This document shows positions 11,515 through 21,357 of a stretch of DNA of 64,000 bases, piece by piece. Made by a program: the position numbers and the translations under genes. Below the pieces are notes generated by a model. That model saw only the letters and a list, made by a program, of their open reading frames with translations. It ran no database searches and had not been told where the DNA came from. Origin of the DNA: Ciceribacter sp. T2.26MG-112.2 (lineage in GTDB: Bacteria > Pseudomonadota > Alphaproteobacteria > Rhizobiales > Rhizobiaceae); the NCBI RefSeq assembly GCF_900492205.1, contig NZ_UEYQ01000005.1:282988-346987 (forward strand), in the 5' to 3' direction. How positions within the stretch are numbered: the first letter of the stretch is position 1; every line of letters starts with the position of its first letter.

Positions 11515-12600
11515 ATGCGCGTAGACCAGTTCGATTTCGATCTCCCTGACGAGAATATCGCGCTTAGGCCCATGAGCCCGCGCGACCAGGCCCGGCTGCT
11601 CGTCGTTCGGCCGGACGGCGAACCCCTGCTGGAAGATGCAAGGGTCTGCGACCTGCCGTCATTGCTCAAAGCCGGCGACGCGCTGGTGTTCAACGACACC
11701 AAGGTCATCCCGGCCCAGCTCGAAGGCGTGCGGCTGCGCGACGGGGCGGAGCGCACGCCGGTTTCCGCCACGCTGCACATGCGCATGGATGCCAGCCGCT
11801 GGAAGGCCTTTGCCCGGCCGGGCAAGCGCATCAAGCTCGGCGACCGGATCGAATTCGGCCATTCCGGCAATGCCTGCCTGCTCGGCACGCTTGGCGCCGT
11901 CGTCGAGGAAAAGGGCGAAGCGGGCGAGGTGACGCTTCGCTTCGACTTCTCCGGTTCGGCGCTGGACGAGGCGATCGCCACCGTCGGCCACATTCCTTTG
12001 CCGCCCTATATCGCTTCCAAGCGTGACGAAGACGAGAAGGACCGGACCGACTACCAGACCATGTACGCGAAGGAGGAGGGGGCTGTTGCCGCCCCGACCG
12101 CCGGCCTGCATTTCACACCCGATCTGTTCGCACGGCTCGACGCCGCCGGGATCGAGCGCCATTTCGTCACGCTGCATGTCGGCGCCGGCACGTTTCTGCC
12201 GGTGAAGGCCGAAGACACCGCCGACCACAAGATGCACCACGAGATCGGCCATGTCTCGCGCGCCACCGCCTCGGCGCTCAATGCCGTCAGGGCGCGGGGC
12301 GGGCGGATCGTCTCGGTCGGCACCACGTCGCTGCGCCTGCTCGAAAGCGCGACCTCCGAGGCGGGCGAGATCCAGCCCTGGTCGGGCGCGACCGACATCT
12401 TCATCACGCCGGGCTACCGCTTCCGCACCGTCGACGTGCTGATGACCAACTTCCATCTGCCGAAGTCCACGCTGTTCATGCTGGTCTCGGCCTTTGCCGG
12501 CCTCGACACCATGCGGGGTGCTTACGCCCACGCGATCGCGGACGGCTACCGCTTCTATTCTTATGGCGATGCCAGCCTGCTCTTCCGGAAAGACACCTGA
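11515..12600 (+). CDS. queA: S-adenosylmethionine:tRNA ribosyltransferase-isomerase
   Basis: A 361-residue QueA that transfers the ribosyl part of SAM to preQ1 in tRNA to give epoxyqueuosine. The family opening [19 protein letters not shown] is intact, as are [13 protein letters not shown] and [12 protein letters not shown]. The ATG at 11515 is favoured because GAGGAG ends 11 bases upstream, whereas a GTG at 11506 would be only two bases away. tgt starts four bases after the stop, so the two queuosine genes are coupled. Confidence 0.96.
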   Translation: MRVDQFDFDLPDENIALRPMSPRDQARLLVVRPDGEPLLEDARVCDLPSLLKAGDALVFNDTKVIPAQLEGVRLRDGAERTPVSATLHMRMDASRWKAFARPGKRIKLGDRIEFGHSGNACLLGTLGAVVEEKGEAGEVTLRFDFSGSALDEAIATVGHIPLPPYIASKRDEDEKDRTDYQTMYAKEEGAVAAPTAGLHFTPDLFARLDAAGIERHFVTLHVGAGTFLPVKAEDTADHKMHHEIGHVSRATASALNAVRARGGRIVSVGTTSLRLLESATSEAGEIQPWSGATDIFITPGYRFRTVDVLMTNFHLPKSTLFMLVSAFAGLDTMRGAYAHAIADGYRFYSYGDASLLFRKDT

Positions 12601-12604
12601 ACCG

Positions 12605-13735
12605 ATGCACGACACCTTCCAGTTCACCCTGAAAGCCACCTCCGGCAAGGCCCGGCTCGGCGAGATTTCCATGCCGCGCGGCGTGATCCGCACGCCGGCC
12701 TTCATGCCGGTCGGCACGGTCGGCACGGTCAAGGCCATGTATCTCGACCAGGTCAGGGAAGGGGGCGCCGACATCATTCTCGGCAATACCTACCACCTGA
12801 TGCTGCGCCCCGGCCCGGAGCGCGTGGCGCGCCTCGGCGGCCTGCACGAACTGATCCGCTGGCCGGGTCCGATCCTCACCGATTCCGGCGGCTTCCAGGT
12901 CATGTCGCTGTCGGGCCTCAGGAAGCTCGACGAAAAGGGCGTGACCTTCAAGAGCCATGTCGACGGGTCGACCCACTACATGTCGCCGGAACGCTCGATC
13001 GAGATCCAGGGCCTGCTCGACAGCGACATCCAGATGCAGCTCGACGAATGCGTGGCGCTGCCGGCCGAGCCGAAGGAGATCGAGCGGGCGATGGAAATGT
13101 CGCTGCGCTGGGCCGAACGCTGCCGCGTCGCCTTCGGCGAACAGCCGGGCAAGGCGATGTTCGGCATCGTCCAGGGCGGCGACATCCCGGAGCTACGGGT
13201 GCGATCGGCCGAGGGCCTGAAGCAGCTCGATCTCAAGGGCTACGCGGTCGGGGGCCTCGCGGTCGGCGAGCCGCAGGACGTCATGCTGAAGATGCTCGGC
13301 ATCACCCTGCCGGTCCTGCCGGTTGAAAAGCCGCGCTACCTGATGGGCGTCGGCACGCCCGACGACATCCTGAAATCGGTGGCCGAGGGCATCGACATGT
13401 TCGACTGCGTCATGCCGACCCGCTCCGGCCGTCACGGCCTGGCGTTCACCCGCCGCGGCAAGGTCAATATCCGCAATGCCCGCCATGCCGAGGACATGCG
13501 GCCGCTCGACGACCAGTCGAACTGCCCGGCTGCCCGCGACTATTCCCGCGCCTACCTGCATCACCTGGTGCGCTCGAACGAGGCGCTGGGCGGCATGCTG
13601 CTGTCCTGGAATAACCTGTCCTACTATCAGGAACTGATGCAGGGCATCCGCAAGTCGATCGAGGAAGGCCGTTTCGAGGACTTCAAGGCGGAGACGATGG
13701 AGATGTGGGCGAGGGGCGACATCGACCCGGTTTGA
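12605..13735 (+). CDS. tgt: tRNA-guanine transglycosylase
   Basis: A 376-residue TGT that swaps guanine 34 for preQ1 in tRNAs with GUN anticodons, the step before QueA. Catalytic landmarks are [13 protein letters not shown] (general base Asp) near residue 92 and [12 protein letters not shown] (nucleophile Asp) near 266. The usual zinc site is odd: against the E. coli pattern C-x-C-x2-C and a later His, this protein reads [12 protein letters not shown] and [11 protein letters not shown], keeping only one of the four ligands. The fold and active site otherwise look normal. The start four bases after queA gives [19 protein letters not shown]. The 3' end carries a short tandem duplication over the stop codon. 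Confidence 0.95.
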   Translation: MHDTFQFTLKATSGKARLGEISMPRGVIRTPAFMPVGTVGTVKAMYLDQVREGGADIILGNTYHLMLRPGPERVARLGGLHELIRWPGPILTDSGGFQVMSLSGLRKLDEKGVTFKSHVDGSTHYMSPERSIEIQGLLDSDIQMQLDECVALPAEPKEIERAMEMSLRWAERCRVAFGEQPGKAMFGIVQGGDIPELRVRSAEGLKQLDLKGYAVGGLAVGEPQDVMLKMLGITLPVLPVEKPRYLMGVGTPDDILKSVAEGIDMFDCVMPTRSGRHGLAFTRRGKVNIRNARHAEDMRPLDDQSNCPAARDYSRAYLHHLVRSNEALGGMLLSWNNLSYYQELMQGIRKSIEEGRFEDFKAETMEMWARGDIDPV

Positions 13736-13761
13736 CATCGACTCGGTTTGACGTCGAACGG
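13718..13761 (+). repeat. 16-bp tandem duplication across the tgt stop codon
   Basis: The 16-base unit at 13718-13733 (encoding the end of Tgt) is repeated with one change at 13734-13749, and a third, partial and diverged copy follows. The stop codon TGA lies at the first junction. Confidence 0.7.
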
Positions 13762-13854
13762 CGGTGAGGTGCGCAAGGGCAGACTGCTGCCGAATGCCGG
13801 ACAAAGCGCAGGTGCGGTTGCGGGGACCTAGGGTGTGATGATATCAGGACTTCA

Positions 13855-13872
13855 TATCGTAAATATACGATA
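13855..13872. promoter_or_regulatory. AT-rich inverted repeat upstream of recX
   Basis: TATCGTA (13855-13861) and TACGATA (13866-13872) are perfect 7-bp arms around AATA. In this GC-rich setting it looks like an operator for a dimeric winged-helix regulator. It ends 15 bases before the recX start codon. Confidence 0.45.
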
Positions 13873-13887
13873 CGCGGAGAGGGCGGA

Positions 13888-14454
13888 TTGACGGGGGAAG
13901 AGGGCGAGACCGAAGCGCTGGCGCCGACGCCCCGCATGTTGGCCTGGTCGCGCAATTCAGCGCTCTACCGGCTATCGCGCCGGATGATGACCGAGCGCGA
14001 GCTGTCCGACGCCATCGCCCGCAAGGCGAAGCAGAAGTTCGAGGATATTTCGGATAGGCAGGTGAAGGCTCTGTCGGCCGCGGCGGTCGAGTTCGGCCGC
14101 ACCATGCTGGCGCTCGACGATACGGCCTATGCCGAGATCCGCACGCGCTCTTCGGCGCGCAACGGCAAGTCGAAACGTGCCATCGGCCGCAAGCTGATCG
14201 AGAAGGGTATCGATCGAGAGATCGTGCAGCAGGCGCTGGAAGAGACCGACGATTTCCTCTCGGCTCTGGTGTTTGCCCGCAAGCGGGCTTTCGGCCCGTA
14301 CCGCCGGCCGGACGTCGAGGTCGACGACAAGCGACATGCGAAGGAGTTTTCCGCCTTCGCCCGCAACGGCTTCAGCTTCGAGATCGGCCGAAGGGTGATG
14401 GCCATGGACCGCGACGAGGCGGAAGAGATACTGGCGGACCGGCCGTTTGTCTGA
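13888..14454 (+). CDS. recX: Regulatory protein RecX
   Basis: A 188-residue all-helical, highly charged protein with the RecX pattern of repeated three-helix units: NSALYRLSRRMMTERELSDAI, then KRAIGRKLIEKGIDREIVQQAL, then the end block SFEIGRRVMAMDRDEAEEIL. RecX binds and inhibits RecA filaments. The start is a TTG at 13888; the preceding AGAGGGCGG is a plausible ribosome site. It is not next to recA here, as in many rhizobia. An AT-rich inverted repeat sits just upstream and might control it. Confidence 0.85.
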   Translation: MTGEEGETEALAPTPRMLAWSRNSALYRLSRRMMTERELSDAIARKAKQKFEDISDRQVKALSAAAVEFGRTMLALDDTAYAEIRTRSSARNGKSKRAIGRKLIEKGIDREIVQQALEETDDFLSALVFARKRAFGPYRRPDVEVDDKRHAKEFSAFARNGFSFEIGRRVMAMDRDEAEEILADRPFV

Positions 14455-14704
14455 CGTGTCTGATCTGCCGACAGGGATGGTGTAACGCCGGCGAGACCCC
14501 ATCCAAAGATCGCATAAGATAGATTATGGAACTAATTGATGTAGGTTGTACTCGGCGATGCCCGGATTTCGCGCCTGAAATCAGGCCCTTGATAACGCTG
14601 GCCCGATTGGGATCTGGCAATGCCGACGCGCTACGGCTTAAACCGGTTCGCCCGGTACGATGGCACGGATGCACGGAGCGCTCCGATCCCGTATCGCCCG
14701 AAAG

Positions 14705-14941
14705 TCAGAATGCGTGGAACGTCAGCGTCGTCAGCGTGCGGTCGACATCGGGAATATCCACGAAGATCGCATTCACGTATTTGCCGACATCCTCACCCTT
14801 GGGAACGTAGATCTTCGCCAGAAGGTCATATTCGCCGCTGGTCGAATAGAGTTCCGAGACGACCTCTTTTTCGTAGATCCGATCGGCGACCTCGTAGGTC
14901 TTTCCCGGACGGCAGCGAACCTGGATAAAGATACAGTTCAT
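14705..14941 (-). CDS. Stand-alone Lrp/AsnC ligand-binding (RAM) domain protein
   Basis: A 78-residue protein that consists only of the alpha-beta ligand-binding/oligomerisation domain of Lrp/AsnC regulators. IFIQVRCRPGKTYEVADRI gives the first strand and helix, and VVSELYSTSGEYDLLAKI the conserved G-x-YD-L turn. No helix-turn-helix is present and nothing upstream could encode one in frame. Proteins of this type bind small ligands, often amino acids, and may form mixed oligomers with full Lrp proteins. It is monocistronic, with a GGAGAA ribosome site. Confidence 0.85.
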   Translation of the reverse strand: MNCIFIQVRCRPGKTYEVADRIYEKEVVSELYSTSGEYDLLAKIYVPKGEDVGKYVNAIFVDIPDVDRTLTTLTFHAF

Positions 14942-15015
14942 GATTTTCTCCTTCCCACGTTTGCGTCATGTTACCAATGACATACGGCTTGTTCCTGAAG
15001 GCTTGAATAAAGCCG

Positions 15016-15834
15016 TCAGAGATCGACCGTGGTTTCGAAAGCCAGCTGGTCATAAGCCGGTTCGACATGCGGCGGCGTTTCCGCCATCACCGTCTCGTAG
15101 TCGAGCGGAATGTGCATATGGGTCAGATAGGCGTGGCGCGGCCTCAGCCGTTCGATCCAGCCCAGCGCCTGTTCGAGCGACAGGTGGCTCGGATGATGGC
15201 GGTATTGCAGCGCGTCGATGATCAGCACATCGAGGCCGTCCATCCTGGCGACCGTCTCGTCGGGGAAGTCGCTGACATCGCAGCAATAGGCGACATTACC
15301 AATCCTCAGACCCAGCGAGGGAATGTCGCCATGCTGCTGGACCAGCGGTTGGAAGCGGATCGTGCCGCCCTTCCCCGTGATCTCCAGCGGCTGCGAAAGA
15401 TCCTCGATGACGATCGGCAGGACGATCGGCGGATAGTTGCTGCCGGCCGGTGTTTCCAGGCAATAGCCAAAACCCTGGCGGATGCGCGCCATGGTGTCGG
15501 CCTCGGCATAGATCGGAATGCGATGCTTCTGCATGACGAAATAGCCGCGCAGGTCGTCGATGCCGTGCAGATGGTCGGCATGGGCATGGGTGTAGATCGC
15601 CGCGTCGACATGCTGCACCTTGGCGGCGATCATCTGCTCGCGAAAGTCCGGCCCGGTATCGACGATCACGGTCGTCATGCCGCCGTCGGGCGCGATCTGC
15701 TGCACCATGAAGGAGGCGCGCGTGCGCCGGTTGCGCGGATTGTTCGGATCGCAGGCGCCCCAGTCGCCGTTGATGCGCGGAACGCCGGGCGACGACGCGC
15801 ATCCGAGGATGGTGAAGCGGCGGCGATAGATCAT
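15016..15834 (-). CDS. MBL-fold metallo-hydrolase, PhnP-like
   Basis: A 272-residue metallo-beta-lactamase-fold protein. The metal-binding THAHADHLHGIDDLR (HxHxDH) is at about residues 82-96, with further ligands in QQHGD, CCDVSDFPD and LTHMHIPLDY. An N-terminal LGCASSPGVPRINGDWGACD resembles PhnP-type cyclic phosphodiesterases and tRNase Z-like enzymes. It follows tatD by three bases in the same direction, an arrangement common in alphaproteobacteria (metG-tatD-MBL). It probably cleaves a phosphodiester; the real substrate is unknown because no C-P lyase genes are nearby. Confidence 0.9.
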   Translation of the reverse strand: MIYRRRFTILGCASSPGVPRINGDWGACDPNNPRNRRTRASFMVQQIAPDGGMTTVIVDTGPDFREQMIAAKVQHVDAAIYTHAHADHLHGIDDLRGYFVMQKHRIPIYAEADTMARIRQGFGYCLETPAGSNYPPIVLPIVIEDLSQPLEITGKGGTIRFQPLVQQHGDIPSLGLRIGNVAYCCDVSDFPDETVARMDGLDVLIIDALQYRHHPSHLSLEQALGWIERLRPRHAYLTHMHIPLDYETVMAETPPHVEPAYDQLAFETTVDL

Positions 15835-15837
15835 GGC

Positions 15838-16620
15838 TCAGAGCCTCGGCATCTTGGTAAAGAGGCGAAATGCGTTGTCGGTGGTGATCCGCGCCATCTC
15901 GTCGAAGCTGACCCCCATGGTCTCGGCCAGAACCTCGGCCGTATTGACCACATAGGAGGGCTCGTTGCGTTTGCCCCGCCAGCGCTTCGGCGCCAGATAA
16001 GGCGCATCGGTCTCGACCAGTAGCCGGTCGAGCGGCAGGCCTTTTGCGATATCGCGCAGTTCGGTCGACTTGGGGAAGGTCAGGATGCCGGAGAAGGACA
16101 CGTAGCCGCCGAGCTCGATGCCGGTCTTCGCCAGCGCCTCACCGGACGAAAAGCAGTGCAGGATGAAAGGGAAGGCCCCCTTCCCCATTTCCTCGGTCAG
16201 GATCGCCGCCATGTCCTCGTCGGCGCTGCGGCTATGAATGACCAGCGGCAGCTGCGTGCGGCGCGAGGCCTCGATCTGGCGCAGGAATCCGGTCTTCTGG
16301 TCTTCCGGCTTCTGCGTGTCGTAGAAATAGTCGAGCCCGCATTCGCCGATGGCGACGATCTTGTCATGGCTTTCCGCCAGGCGGACGAAATCGTCGGCAG
16401 TGACGTCCAGTTCCTCGTCGGCATTGTTCGGATGGGTGCCGACCGAGCAGAAGACGCCCGGATAGCGGTCCGCCAGCGCCAGCAGCGCATCGAGCTTCTT
16501 CACCCTTGTCGAAATCGTCACCATCTGCGCGACGCCGGCCTCCTTGGCACGGGCGACCAGTTCGTCGCGTTCCGCGTCGAAGTCGGCAAAGTCGAGGTGG
16601 CAATGGGTATCGATCAGCAT
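15838..16620 (-). CDS. tatD: TatD family metal-dependent hydrolase (DNase)
   Basis: A 260-residue TIM-barrel amidohydrolase-like protein. MLIDTHCHLDFADFD holds the first metal-binding HxH, with AIGECGLDYFYD, PLVIHSR, HCFSS and LLVETDAPYLAP supplying the remaining ligands, as in TatD 3'-5' exonuclease/DNase proteins. The ATG at 16620 is chosen because the family begins exactly with the MLIDTHCHLD motif. It starts 7 bases downstream of the metG stop, so it is part of the holB-metG-tatD-MBL series. Confidence 0.93.
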   Translation of the reverse strand: MLIDTHCHLDFADFDAERDELVARAKEAGVAQMVTISTRVKKLDALLALADRYPGVFCSVGTHPNNADEELDVTADDFVRLAESHDKIVAIGECGLDYFYDTQKPEDQKTGFLRQIEASRRTQLPLVIHSRSADEDMAAILTEEMGKGAFPFILHCFSSGEALAKTGIELGGYVSFSGILTFPKSTELRDIAKGLPLDRLLVETDAPYLAPKRWRGKRNEPSYVVNTAEVLAETMGVSFDEMARITTDNAFRLFTKMPRL

Positions 16621-16627
16621 CGGTTCA

Positions 16628-18184
16628 TCAAGCCTTCGCGTCCGCTTCCGGTGCGACATAGCGCGGGAAGACCGGCGCCGGCGCCTGAAGCTCGGTTCCG
16701 GGAACCAGACGGCCAGCTTCGCCAAGGGCGGCGAAATCGCGCTTGTCGGCGGGAGCCGCAACAAGATCCAGCAGCTTCTCCGCCGAGGCCGGCATGATCG
16801 GCTGGAACAGGATGGCGATCTGGCGCACCACTTCGGCCGTGACGTAGAGCACGGTTTCCATGCGCGGCACGTCGGTCTTGCGCAGCACCCAGGGTTCCTG
16901 CGCGGCGAAATAGCGGTCGGCCTCGTTGACCGTGCCGATGATCGTGGCCACCGCCTTGTGGATCGCCTGCTCTGCCATTTCGGCGCGGCAGGTGGCGAGC
17001 ATGGCGTCGGCGGTCGAAAGCATCGCCTTGTCGGCGTCGGTCAGCGGACCGGGCGCCGGGATCTTGCCGTCGCAGTTCTTGGCGATCATCGACAGCGAAC
17101 GGCTGGCGAGATTGCCGATACCGTTGGCGAGGTCGGCATTGATGCGGGTGGCGATCGCCTCGGCACTGTAGCTGCCGTCATGACCGAACGACACTTCGCG
17201 CAGGAAGAAGTAGCGCACCTGGTCGAGGCCGAAATGGTTGACCAGGTCGACCGGGTCGACGACGTTGCCGAGCGACTTCGACATCTTCTCGCCCTTGTTG
17301 AGCAGGAAGCCGTGGGCGAAGACGCGCTTGGGCAGGGGCAGGCCCGCCGACATCAGGAAGGCCGGCCAGTAGACGGCGTGGAAACGGATGATATCCTTGC
17401 CGATGATGTGCACGTCGCACGGCCAGTACTTGGCGCGCGGCCCGTTTTCGTCTTCAACATAGCCGGTCGCGGTGATGTAGTTGGTCAGCGCGTCGACCCA
17501 GACATACATGACGTGCTTCGGATCGTTCGGAACCTTGATGCCCCAGTCGAAGGTGGTGCGTGAGATCGACAGGTCCTTGAGACCGGATTTCACGAAGGAC
17601 ATCACCTCGTTACGGCGCTCGTTCGGGCCGATGAAGTCGGGCTGGTCCTCGTAGAGCTTGAGCAGCTTGTCCTCATAGGCCGAAAGGCGGAAGAAATAGC
17701 TCTCCTCCTCGACCCATTCGACCGGCGTGCCCTGCGGCCCGTAGCGCCCGCCGTCGGCGCGCAACTCCGTCTCTTCTTCCTGGTAATAGGCTTCGTCGCG
17801 AACCGAGTACCAGCCGGAATAGCTGTCCTTGTAGATGTCGCCGTTCTTCTCCATCCGGCGCCAGACTTCCTGGACGGTGATGTGGTGGCGCTGTTCGGTG
17901 GTGCGGATGAAGTCGTCGTTCGACGAATTCAGCATCTTGCCCATGGCGCGGAATTCGTCGGAATTGCGCTTGGCGAGTTCTTCCACCGCAATCCCTTCGG
18001 CCCGCGCCGTCTGCTGCATCTTCTGGCCATGCTCGTCCGTTCCGGTGAGGAAGAAGACGTCCTTTCCGTCGAGCCGCTGGAACCGCGCCATGGCGTCGGT
18101 GGCGATCAGCTCGTAGGCATGGCCGATATGCGGCTTGCCGTTCGGATAGGCGATGGCTGTGGTGATGAAGTAGGTGTCGTTCAT
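16628..18184 (-). CDS. metG: Methionyl-tRNA synthetase
   Basis: A 518-residue class I synthetase that charges tRNA-Met. The HIGH motif is in [12 protein letters not shown] (residues 14-25) and the KMSKS motif in [10 protein letters not shown] (about 297-305). The cysteine knuckle of the zinc-containing MetRS class is absent: the insert reads [14 protein letters not shown] without Cys. This matches the shorter zinc-free class, which also lacks the C-terminal EMAP domain. The ATG at 18184 ([19 protein letters not shown]) is preferred to an upstream Met at 18310. Confidence 0.96.
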   Translation of the reverse strand: MNDTYFITTAIAYPNGKPHIGHAYELIATDAMARFQRLDGKDVFFLTGTDEHGQKMQQTARAEGIAVEELAKRNSDEFRAMGKMLNSSNDDFIRTTEQRHHITVQEVWRRMEKNGDIYKDSYSGWYSVRDEAYYQEEETELRADGGRYGPQGTPVEWVEEESYFFRLSAYEDKLLKLYEDQPDFIGPNERRNEVMSFVKSGLKDLSISRTTFDWGIKVPNDPKHVMYVWVDALTNYITATGYVEDENGPRAKYWPCDVHIIGKDIIRFHAVYWPAFLMSAGLPLPKRVFAHGFLLNKGEKMSKSLGNVVDPVDLVNHFGLDQVRYFFLREVSFGHDGSYSAEAIATRINADLANGIGNLASRSLSMIAKNCDGKIPAPGPLTDADKAMLSTADAMLATCRAEMAEQAIHKAVATIIGTVNEADRYFAAQEPWVLRKTDVPRMETVLYVTAEVVRQIAILFQPIMPASAEKLLDLVAAPADKRDFAALGEAGRLVPGTELQAPAPVFPRYVAPEADAKA

Positions 18185-18328
18185 GGTCGGTCTTTGTGAT
18201 CCGCGTCGATTGCGCCTGTGGGAGTATTGCCGGTTCTTAGAGCATTCTTGCGCGCATAGAAACAGCCGTTTTATCGAAGCCCAGCCCAGCGGCATGGGGA
18301 TGACAGGCAAGCCGGAGGCAACCCGCCC

Positions 18329-19354
18329 TCAGGCCGTTACGGATGCGAGCACGTCGAGGATGGTCTGCTTGCGTTCGAGATTATAGGCAGCCGCGATGCC
18401 GAGCTGCTCGGTGATCGATGCGGACAGCCTCGAATAATGCTCCGCCCGCACCAGATTGCCGGAAAGAGCCGCCGAGCGCGCCTCGTCCATCAGGAACTCG
18501 CCAAGGTGCTCGGTGAAGAAGCCGAAGGCAACGTCGCTGTCCTTGGCGCTCAAGGCATCCGCGAGCTTGTACATCGTCTTGCGCGCCGCTGGTCCCTGCT
18601 CGCCCAGCAGCTTGCGAAACGCCTCGATGAGGTCAGCACCGCCATAATTGGCGAGCTTCAGCGCCTGCGCCACGCTGCCCTTGGACAGGGAAAGCACCGT
18701 TTCGGCCTGCCCCTGCGGGATCGAAAGCCCGAGCTGGCCGAGCGCCTGGCGCATCGCCTCGTCCGAAAGGGCCGAAAGCTTCAGCGGCAGGCAGCGTGAC
18801 CGGATGGTCGGCAAGAGCTTGCCCGGCGCATGCGAGAGCACCAGGAACATTGCCCGTTTCGGCGGTTCCTCGAGGATCTTCAGGATGGCGTTGGCCGCGT
18901 TGCGGTTGAGGTCGTCCGCCGGGTCGATGATGACGATGCGCCAACCGCCGGTGCCGGAAGTCTGCGAGAAGAAGTGACCGGCACGCCGGACCTCGTCAAT
19001 GGTGATCGCCGTCTTGAACCTGCCGGTCTTCTCATCGACCGGGCGGGTCAGATAGAGCAGATTGTGGCTGGCGCCGGAGGCGATCTGCCGGCTGACCGCC
19101 GAGCCCGGATCCGGATCGGCAATCCGCTCCGGCGCGCTCTGTGGATCGGGATGCGACAGGACGTGGTTGGCGAAGCGAAAGGCCAGCGTCGCCTTGCCGA
19201 TCCCCTGCGGCCCCTCGATCAGGATGGCGTGGTGGCCCTTGCCCGAACGGTAGGTACGCGCCAGGAACTCTTCCGCCGCCTCGTGGCCGAAGAGCCGCGT
19301 ATTGACGGCCGGCGCGATCGCCCCGTCGAGAACCCCGTAGCGCTCCTCGCTCAT
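18329..19354 (-). CDS. holB: DNA polymerase III subunit delta'
   Basis: A 341-residue clamp-loader subunit. The Walker A-like GPQGIGKAT is at residues 48-56, the RFC-box [20 protein letters not shown] replaces the DEAD-type motif, and [20 protein letters not shown] and the SRC motif (TIRSRCLPL) are intact. It works with gamma/tau and delta to load the beta clamp. The start overlaps the tmk stop by four bases (ATGA), the usual alphaproteobacterial tmk-holB coupling. Confidence 0.95.
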   Translation of the reverse strand: MSEERYGVLDGAIAPAVNTRLFGHEAAEEFLARTYRSGKGHHAILIEGPQGIGKATLAFRFANHVLSHPDPQSAPERIADPDPGSAVSRQIASGASHNLLYLTRPVDEKTGRFKTAITIDEVRRAGHFFSQTSGTGGWRIVIIDPADDLNRNAANAILKILEEPPKRAMFLVLSHAPGKLLPTIRSRCLPLKLSALSDEAMRQALGQLGLSIPQGQAETVLSLSKGSVAQALKLANYGGADLIEAFRKLLGEQGPAARKTMYKLADALSAKDSDVAFGFFTEHLGEFLMDEARSAALSGNLVRAEHYSRLSASITEQLGIAAAYNLERKQTILDVLASVTA

Positions 19355-20052
19355 TCGGCGCCAACCGATTCCGGCTGGCTGACCGGCTTGAGGTCTGCCA
19401 AGAAAGGCTGGATCGCCCCGGCGATGTCATCGGCGATCTCGCCGACGGGGCGGTCGGCATCGATGACGCGACAGCGCTTCGGATCGGCTGCGGCGATGTC
19501 GAGGAAGGCCTGGCGGCGCTTTTCGTGGGTATCCACTTCCTCCCGCTCGAAGCGGTCGGGCGCCGCAGCGCCATTCGCCTCGGCGGTCAGCCGGCCGCGC
19601 GCCCGGGCGAGACCGGTTGCGGCGGCAAGATCGAGAATGAGGGTGAGATGCGGCACCACGCCGTTCACCGCGATCCGCTCCAGCGCATCGATGAATTCCG
19701 GCTCGAGATTGCCGGTCACACCCTGATAGACGCGCGAGGAATCCATGAAACGGTCGCACAGCACCACGAAACCCTTGGCGAGCGCCGGGCGAATCACCGT
19801 TTCCACATGGTCGTTGCGCGCGGCGGCAAACAAAAGCGCCTCCATGCGGACACCGAAGGGTTCCGCCGCCCCGGACAGCAAGACATGGCGCAAGGCTTCC
19901 GCTCCGGCGGAGCCGCCCGGCTCGCGGGTGGTGATGACGTCCAGGCCCTTGCGTCGCAACATGTCGGCAAGGCGGCGGATCTGGGTCGACTTTCCGGCCC
20001 CCTCGCCCCCTTCGAAACTCACGAACAATCCGGCACCCGTCGCCAATTTCAT
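19351..20052 (-). CDS. tmk: Thymidylate kinase
   Basis: A 233-residue dTMP kinase. The P-loop [12 protein letters not shown] is at about 14-24, [14 protein letters not shown] binds substrate, [16 protein letters not shown] gives the DR(F/Y) motif, and the LID region holds [10 protein letters not shown]. It makes dTDP for DNA synthesis. The ATG at 20052 is preferred to an in-frame ATG at 20100, which would add 16 Arg/Gly-rich residues before the conserved fold. Coupled to holB. Confidence 0.95.
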   Translation of the reverse strand: MKLATGAGLFVSFEGGEGAGKSTQIRRLADMLRRKGLDVITTREPGGSAGAEALRHVLLSGAAEPFGVRMEALLFAAARNDHVETVIRPALAKGFVVLCDRFMDSSRVYQGVTGNLEPEFIDALERIAVNGVVPHLTLILDLAAATGLARARGRLTAEANGAAAPDRFEREEVDTHEKRRQAFLDIAAADPKRCRVIDADRPVGEIADDIAGAIQPFLADLKPVSQPESVGAE

Positions 20053-20131
20053 CGCCCTGCTCTTGCGGCCGCTGCGGCCATTTTGCCCTGTGTAGCGCAT
20101 TACATAGGGCCGCGAAACCGCATTCGAAGCC

Positions 20132-21295
20132 CTAGAGCCAGAAGAACAACAGTTCGAAAAGGGCGTCCCCGGCCTTTTGCCGGAGCGTGCCCACGCCGAC
20201 CGCCTCGGCGGTCTTGAGCGGCACTTCCCGCAGAAGTCTCTCCCCTTGCGAGATCTTCAACACCCCGACATCCGCACCGGCGGGCAAGGGCGCGCGCAGC
20301 GGCCAGCGATAGACGATCCGCGCCTGAAGACGCTCGGGATCGTCCGTCGCCGCATAGACATCGACCGGACCAGAAGCGAGCAGGTCGACCTGCGGCCTCT
20401 CTCCGCCATAGACGCTGGCCGCGCCGATCGCCTCGCGGGCATCATAGAGGTGGCGCATCTCGAAGGCGGAATAACCCCAGTCAAGCAGGCGGACAGCTTC
20501 CTCGGTGCGTTCCTTGTCGCTCGCCAGCCCGCTGACCGCGAGAAACAGCCGCCGCCCCCCGCGCTCGGCCGAGGCCACCAGCGCATAGCCGCTACCTTCG
20601 GCAAAGCCAGATGCGAGCCCATCGACGCCGGCGCTGCGGCCAAGAAGCGGATTGCGGTTGCGCTGCAGGATCTTGTTCCATTCGAACTCAGCCTGCGTGA
20701 ACATCCGGTAGAATTCCGGATAGGTCGATTGCAGATGGCGGGCGAGCAGAAGCATGTCGCTCAGCGTTGTGCGGTTCTGCGGATGCGGGAGCCCCGTCGG
20801 GTTGGCGAAATGGCTGTCGCGGAGACCAATGGCCTTGGCTCGCTCGTTCATCCGGATGGCAAACGCCTCCTCGCTGCCATTCATGCCCTCGGCAAGGATG
20901 ATGCAGGCATCGTTCGCCATCTGCACCATGATGCCCTTCAGCAGATCCTCGACACGCAATTCGGATTTGAGCGCGGCAAACATGGTCGCGGTGCGCGACG
21001 GTGCGCCGCCGGTGCGCCAGGCATGTTCCGAAACCCGGTAGACCGTGTCGAGGCCGATCTCGCGGCGGCGGATGGCATCGAACACCACTTCGAGCGTCAT
21101 CAGCTTGGCGAGCGATGCCGGCGCAAATGCCTTTTGCTCACCCTTGGCGAGAAGCACCGTACCGGTCGAGGCCTCGATCATCAGGGCCTGGGCGGCCTTG
21201 GTTTCGAACAGCCGAGGCGGCGCCTGCTGGGCCAAGACGGGTGAGGTAAGAATGAAGGCGACGAACAGGACGACAAGGGCAAGACTGTTTCGCAT
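20132..21295 (-). CDS. DacC-like D-alanyl-D-alanine carboxypeptidase family protein with degenerate motifs
   Basis: A 387-residue penicillin-binding-protein-5-type protein with a signal peptide ([20 protein letters not shown], cleavage near AQQ). The first catalytic motif SxxK is intact in APASLAKLM. However, the second motif (normally SGN/SAN before DACI) reads VQMANDACI, and the third motif (normally DGLKTG) reads VDGLASG, so Ser of SxN and Lys-Thr of KTG are replaced. A beta-domain (PBP5_C-like) and a C-terminal hydrophobic anchor ([11 protein letters not shown]) follow. It may have lost or altered DD-carboxypeptidase activity. It is followed on the same strand by tmk. Confidence 0.88.
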   Translation of the reverse strand: MRNSLALVVLFVAFILTSPVLAQQAPPRLFETKAAQALMIEASTGTVLLAKGEQKAFAPASLAKLMTLEVVFDAIRRREIGLDTVYRVSEHAWRTGGAPSRTATMFAALKSELRVEDLLKGIMVQMANDACIILAEGMNGSEEAFAIRMNERAKAIGLRDSHFANPTGLPHPQNRTTLSDMLLLARHLQSTYPEFYRMFTQAEFEWNKILQRNRNPLLGRSAGVDGLASGFAEGSGYALVASAERGGRRLFLAVSGLASDKERTEEAVRLLDWGYSAFEMRHLYDAREAIGAASVYGGERPQVDLLASGPVDVYAATDDPERLQARIVYRWPLRAPLPAGADVGVLKISQGERLLREVPLKTAEAVGVGTLRQKAGDALFELLFFWL

Positions 21296-21357
21296 GATCT
21301 ACTTCTGTTCATCGCCGCCAAGACCACAAGCCTCGGCTTGCGGCCCGCCCGTTCAGT

